Shown here piece after piece: positions 62,993-64,000 of a stretch of DNA of 64,000 bases. A program made the translations under genes and the position numbers. How positions within the stretch are numbered: the first letter of the stretch is position 1; every line of letters starts with the position of its first letter. The notes under the pieces are model-generated. The model made no database searches and had not been told where the DNA came from. It saw nothing but the letters and a program-made list of their open reading frames with translations. This DNA is from Hydrogenibacillus sp. (GTDB lineage: Bacteria > Bacillota > Bacilli > Thermicanales > DSM-22653): assembly GCA_014896255.1 (NCBI GenBank), contig JADBKT010000008.1, positions 1-64,000 of the forward strand, given 5' to 3'.

Positions 62993-64000
62993 TTGCGTCT
63001 CGTCCAATACGACGATCAACCGCTCGGCGCGTTTATCGATCCGGAGGAGTACGCGCGACTCGCCGGCGTCATCGCGCATCACCATGCGGAACTCGTCGAA
63101 AAACGGCGCGACGGGGCGATGCTCGGCTGGTTTGATTACCCGCAGCGCATCCGTGAGGAGACGCTCTCGGCCGTGCATTCGGTCGCTTTGCGCATCCGCG
63201 AAGAAGCCGACGTCTTCGTCGTCATCGGCATCGGCGGTTCGTATCTCGGCGCGCATGCGGCGATCCGGATGCTCTCGGAGGGGGAGACCGGGCCCGAGGT
63301 CGTCTTCATCGGACACCATTTGAGCAGCTGGGCGCTCGAGCGCCTGCGCGCGCGTCTTCACGGGAAAAACGTTTTCGTGAACGTCGTCTCCAAATCCGGG
63401 ACGACGACGGAACCGGCCGTCGCGTTTCGGCTGCTTAAGGCGGATCTGGAAGCCAGGTACGGAAAAGAGGGGGCCCGACGGCGGATCATCGCCACGACCG
63501 ATCCGTCCAGCGGCGCGCTCCGGGCGATGGCGGAGCGCTACGGCTATACGTCCTTCGACATTCCGCGGGACGTCGGCGGGCGGTTCTCGGTGCTCACGCC
63601 GGTCGGCCTCTTGCCGATGGCCGTCGCCGGCATCGACATCGAGGCCGTTTTGTCCGGCGCCCGGGCGATGATGACGGCGCTCGCCTCGCCGGATGTGGAG
63701 ACGAACGCCGCCTATCGATATGCGGCCGCACGCTACATTCTGTATCAAAAAGGGTATGACGTGGAGCTCTTCGCCGGATTTTCCCCGCGGTTTGAGGCCT
63801 TCGGCGGATGGCTCGCGCAGTTGTTCGCCGAAAGCGAGGGCAAAAAGGGGCGCGGCATCTTTCCGGTGGCGGGACAGTACACGACCGATCTGCATTCCAT
63901 CGGGCAGTACGTTCAGGAGGGGCGCCGGCGCCTGTTCGAGACGTTCCTGTGGACGGACGAGGAGGGTGCGGAGGTCGTCGTTCCTCCGGCGGACGACGAC
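62993..64000 (+). CDS. pgi: Glucose-6-phosphate isomerase, 3' end beyond window
   Basis: VIGIGGSYLGAHAAIRML; VNVVSKSGTTTEPAVAFRLLK; GGRFSVLTPVGLLPMAVAGID; TTG start after GGGGGGGGAG. Confidence 0.9.
   Translation, partial: MRLVQYDDQPLGAFIDPEEYARLAGVIAHHHAELVEKRRDGAMLGWFDYPQRIREETLSAVHSVALRIREEADVFVVIGIGGSYLGAHAAIRMLSEGETGPEVVFIGHHLSSWALERLRARLHGKNVFVNVVSKSGTTTEPAVAFRLLKADLEARYGKEGARRRIIATTDPSSGALRAMAERYGYTSFDIPRDVGGRFSVLTPVGLLPMAVAGIDIEAVLSGARAMMTALASPDVETNAAYRYAAARYILYQKGYDVELFAGFSPRFEAFGGWLAQLFAESEGKKGRGIFPVAGQYTTDLHSIGQYVQEGRRRLFETFLWTDEEGAEVVVPPADDD

Overview
GC-rich window, most like a Bacillota/Bacillales genome (inferred from gene content and order only). No rRNA, tRNA, CRISPR array, prophage or transposase was recognised. 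Order from 5' to 3': a truncated CDS; a Pho-box-preceded stalk-domain/PhnD-like binding protein; small envelope proteins and a PsiE-like protein; a pterin-dehydratase::PxpA fusion with pxpB and pxpC; an in-frame purB-purC ORF and a 3'-truncated purL; a chemotaxis/sigD block with 5'-truncated cheA; a 3'-truncated acyl-CoA synthetase; a FetAB-like ABC exporter; rocD; adenine deaminase-yerB-yerC-pcrA-ligA-camS; wrbA; a degenerate NtrC-like regulator divergent from proline dehydrogenase/P5C dehydrogenase; an MGDG-synthase-like glycosyltransferase; gatCAB-rlmD; split chromate transporter genes; a broken nitroreductase; nfo; an MscS channel; a fluoride riboswitch with two crcB genes followed by three tandem corA-like genes; nudix, UbiD and cardiolipin synthase genes; a ctaCDEFGAB-sco cluster whose ctaD is broken; and partial pgi. 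Main observations: (1) fluoride riboswitch/crcB pair next to three CorA paralogs whose GMN motif reads GMN, AMN and SMN; (2) a PCD-PxpA fusion; (3) a five-hexamer, 11-bp-periodic Pho box upstream of a stalk-PhnD hybrid; (4) several scar-like junctions (purL, cheA, acs, nfsA, ctaD) that suggest either assembly collapse/chimerism or unusual genome erosion; (5) a regulator without GAFTGA beside put-type genes, with a palindrome in the divergent promoter region.
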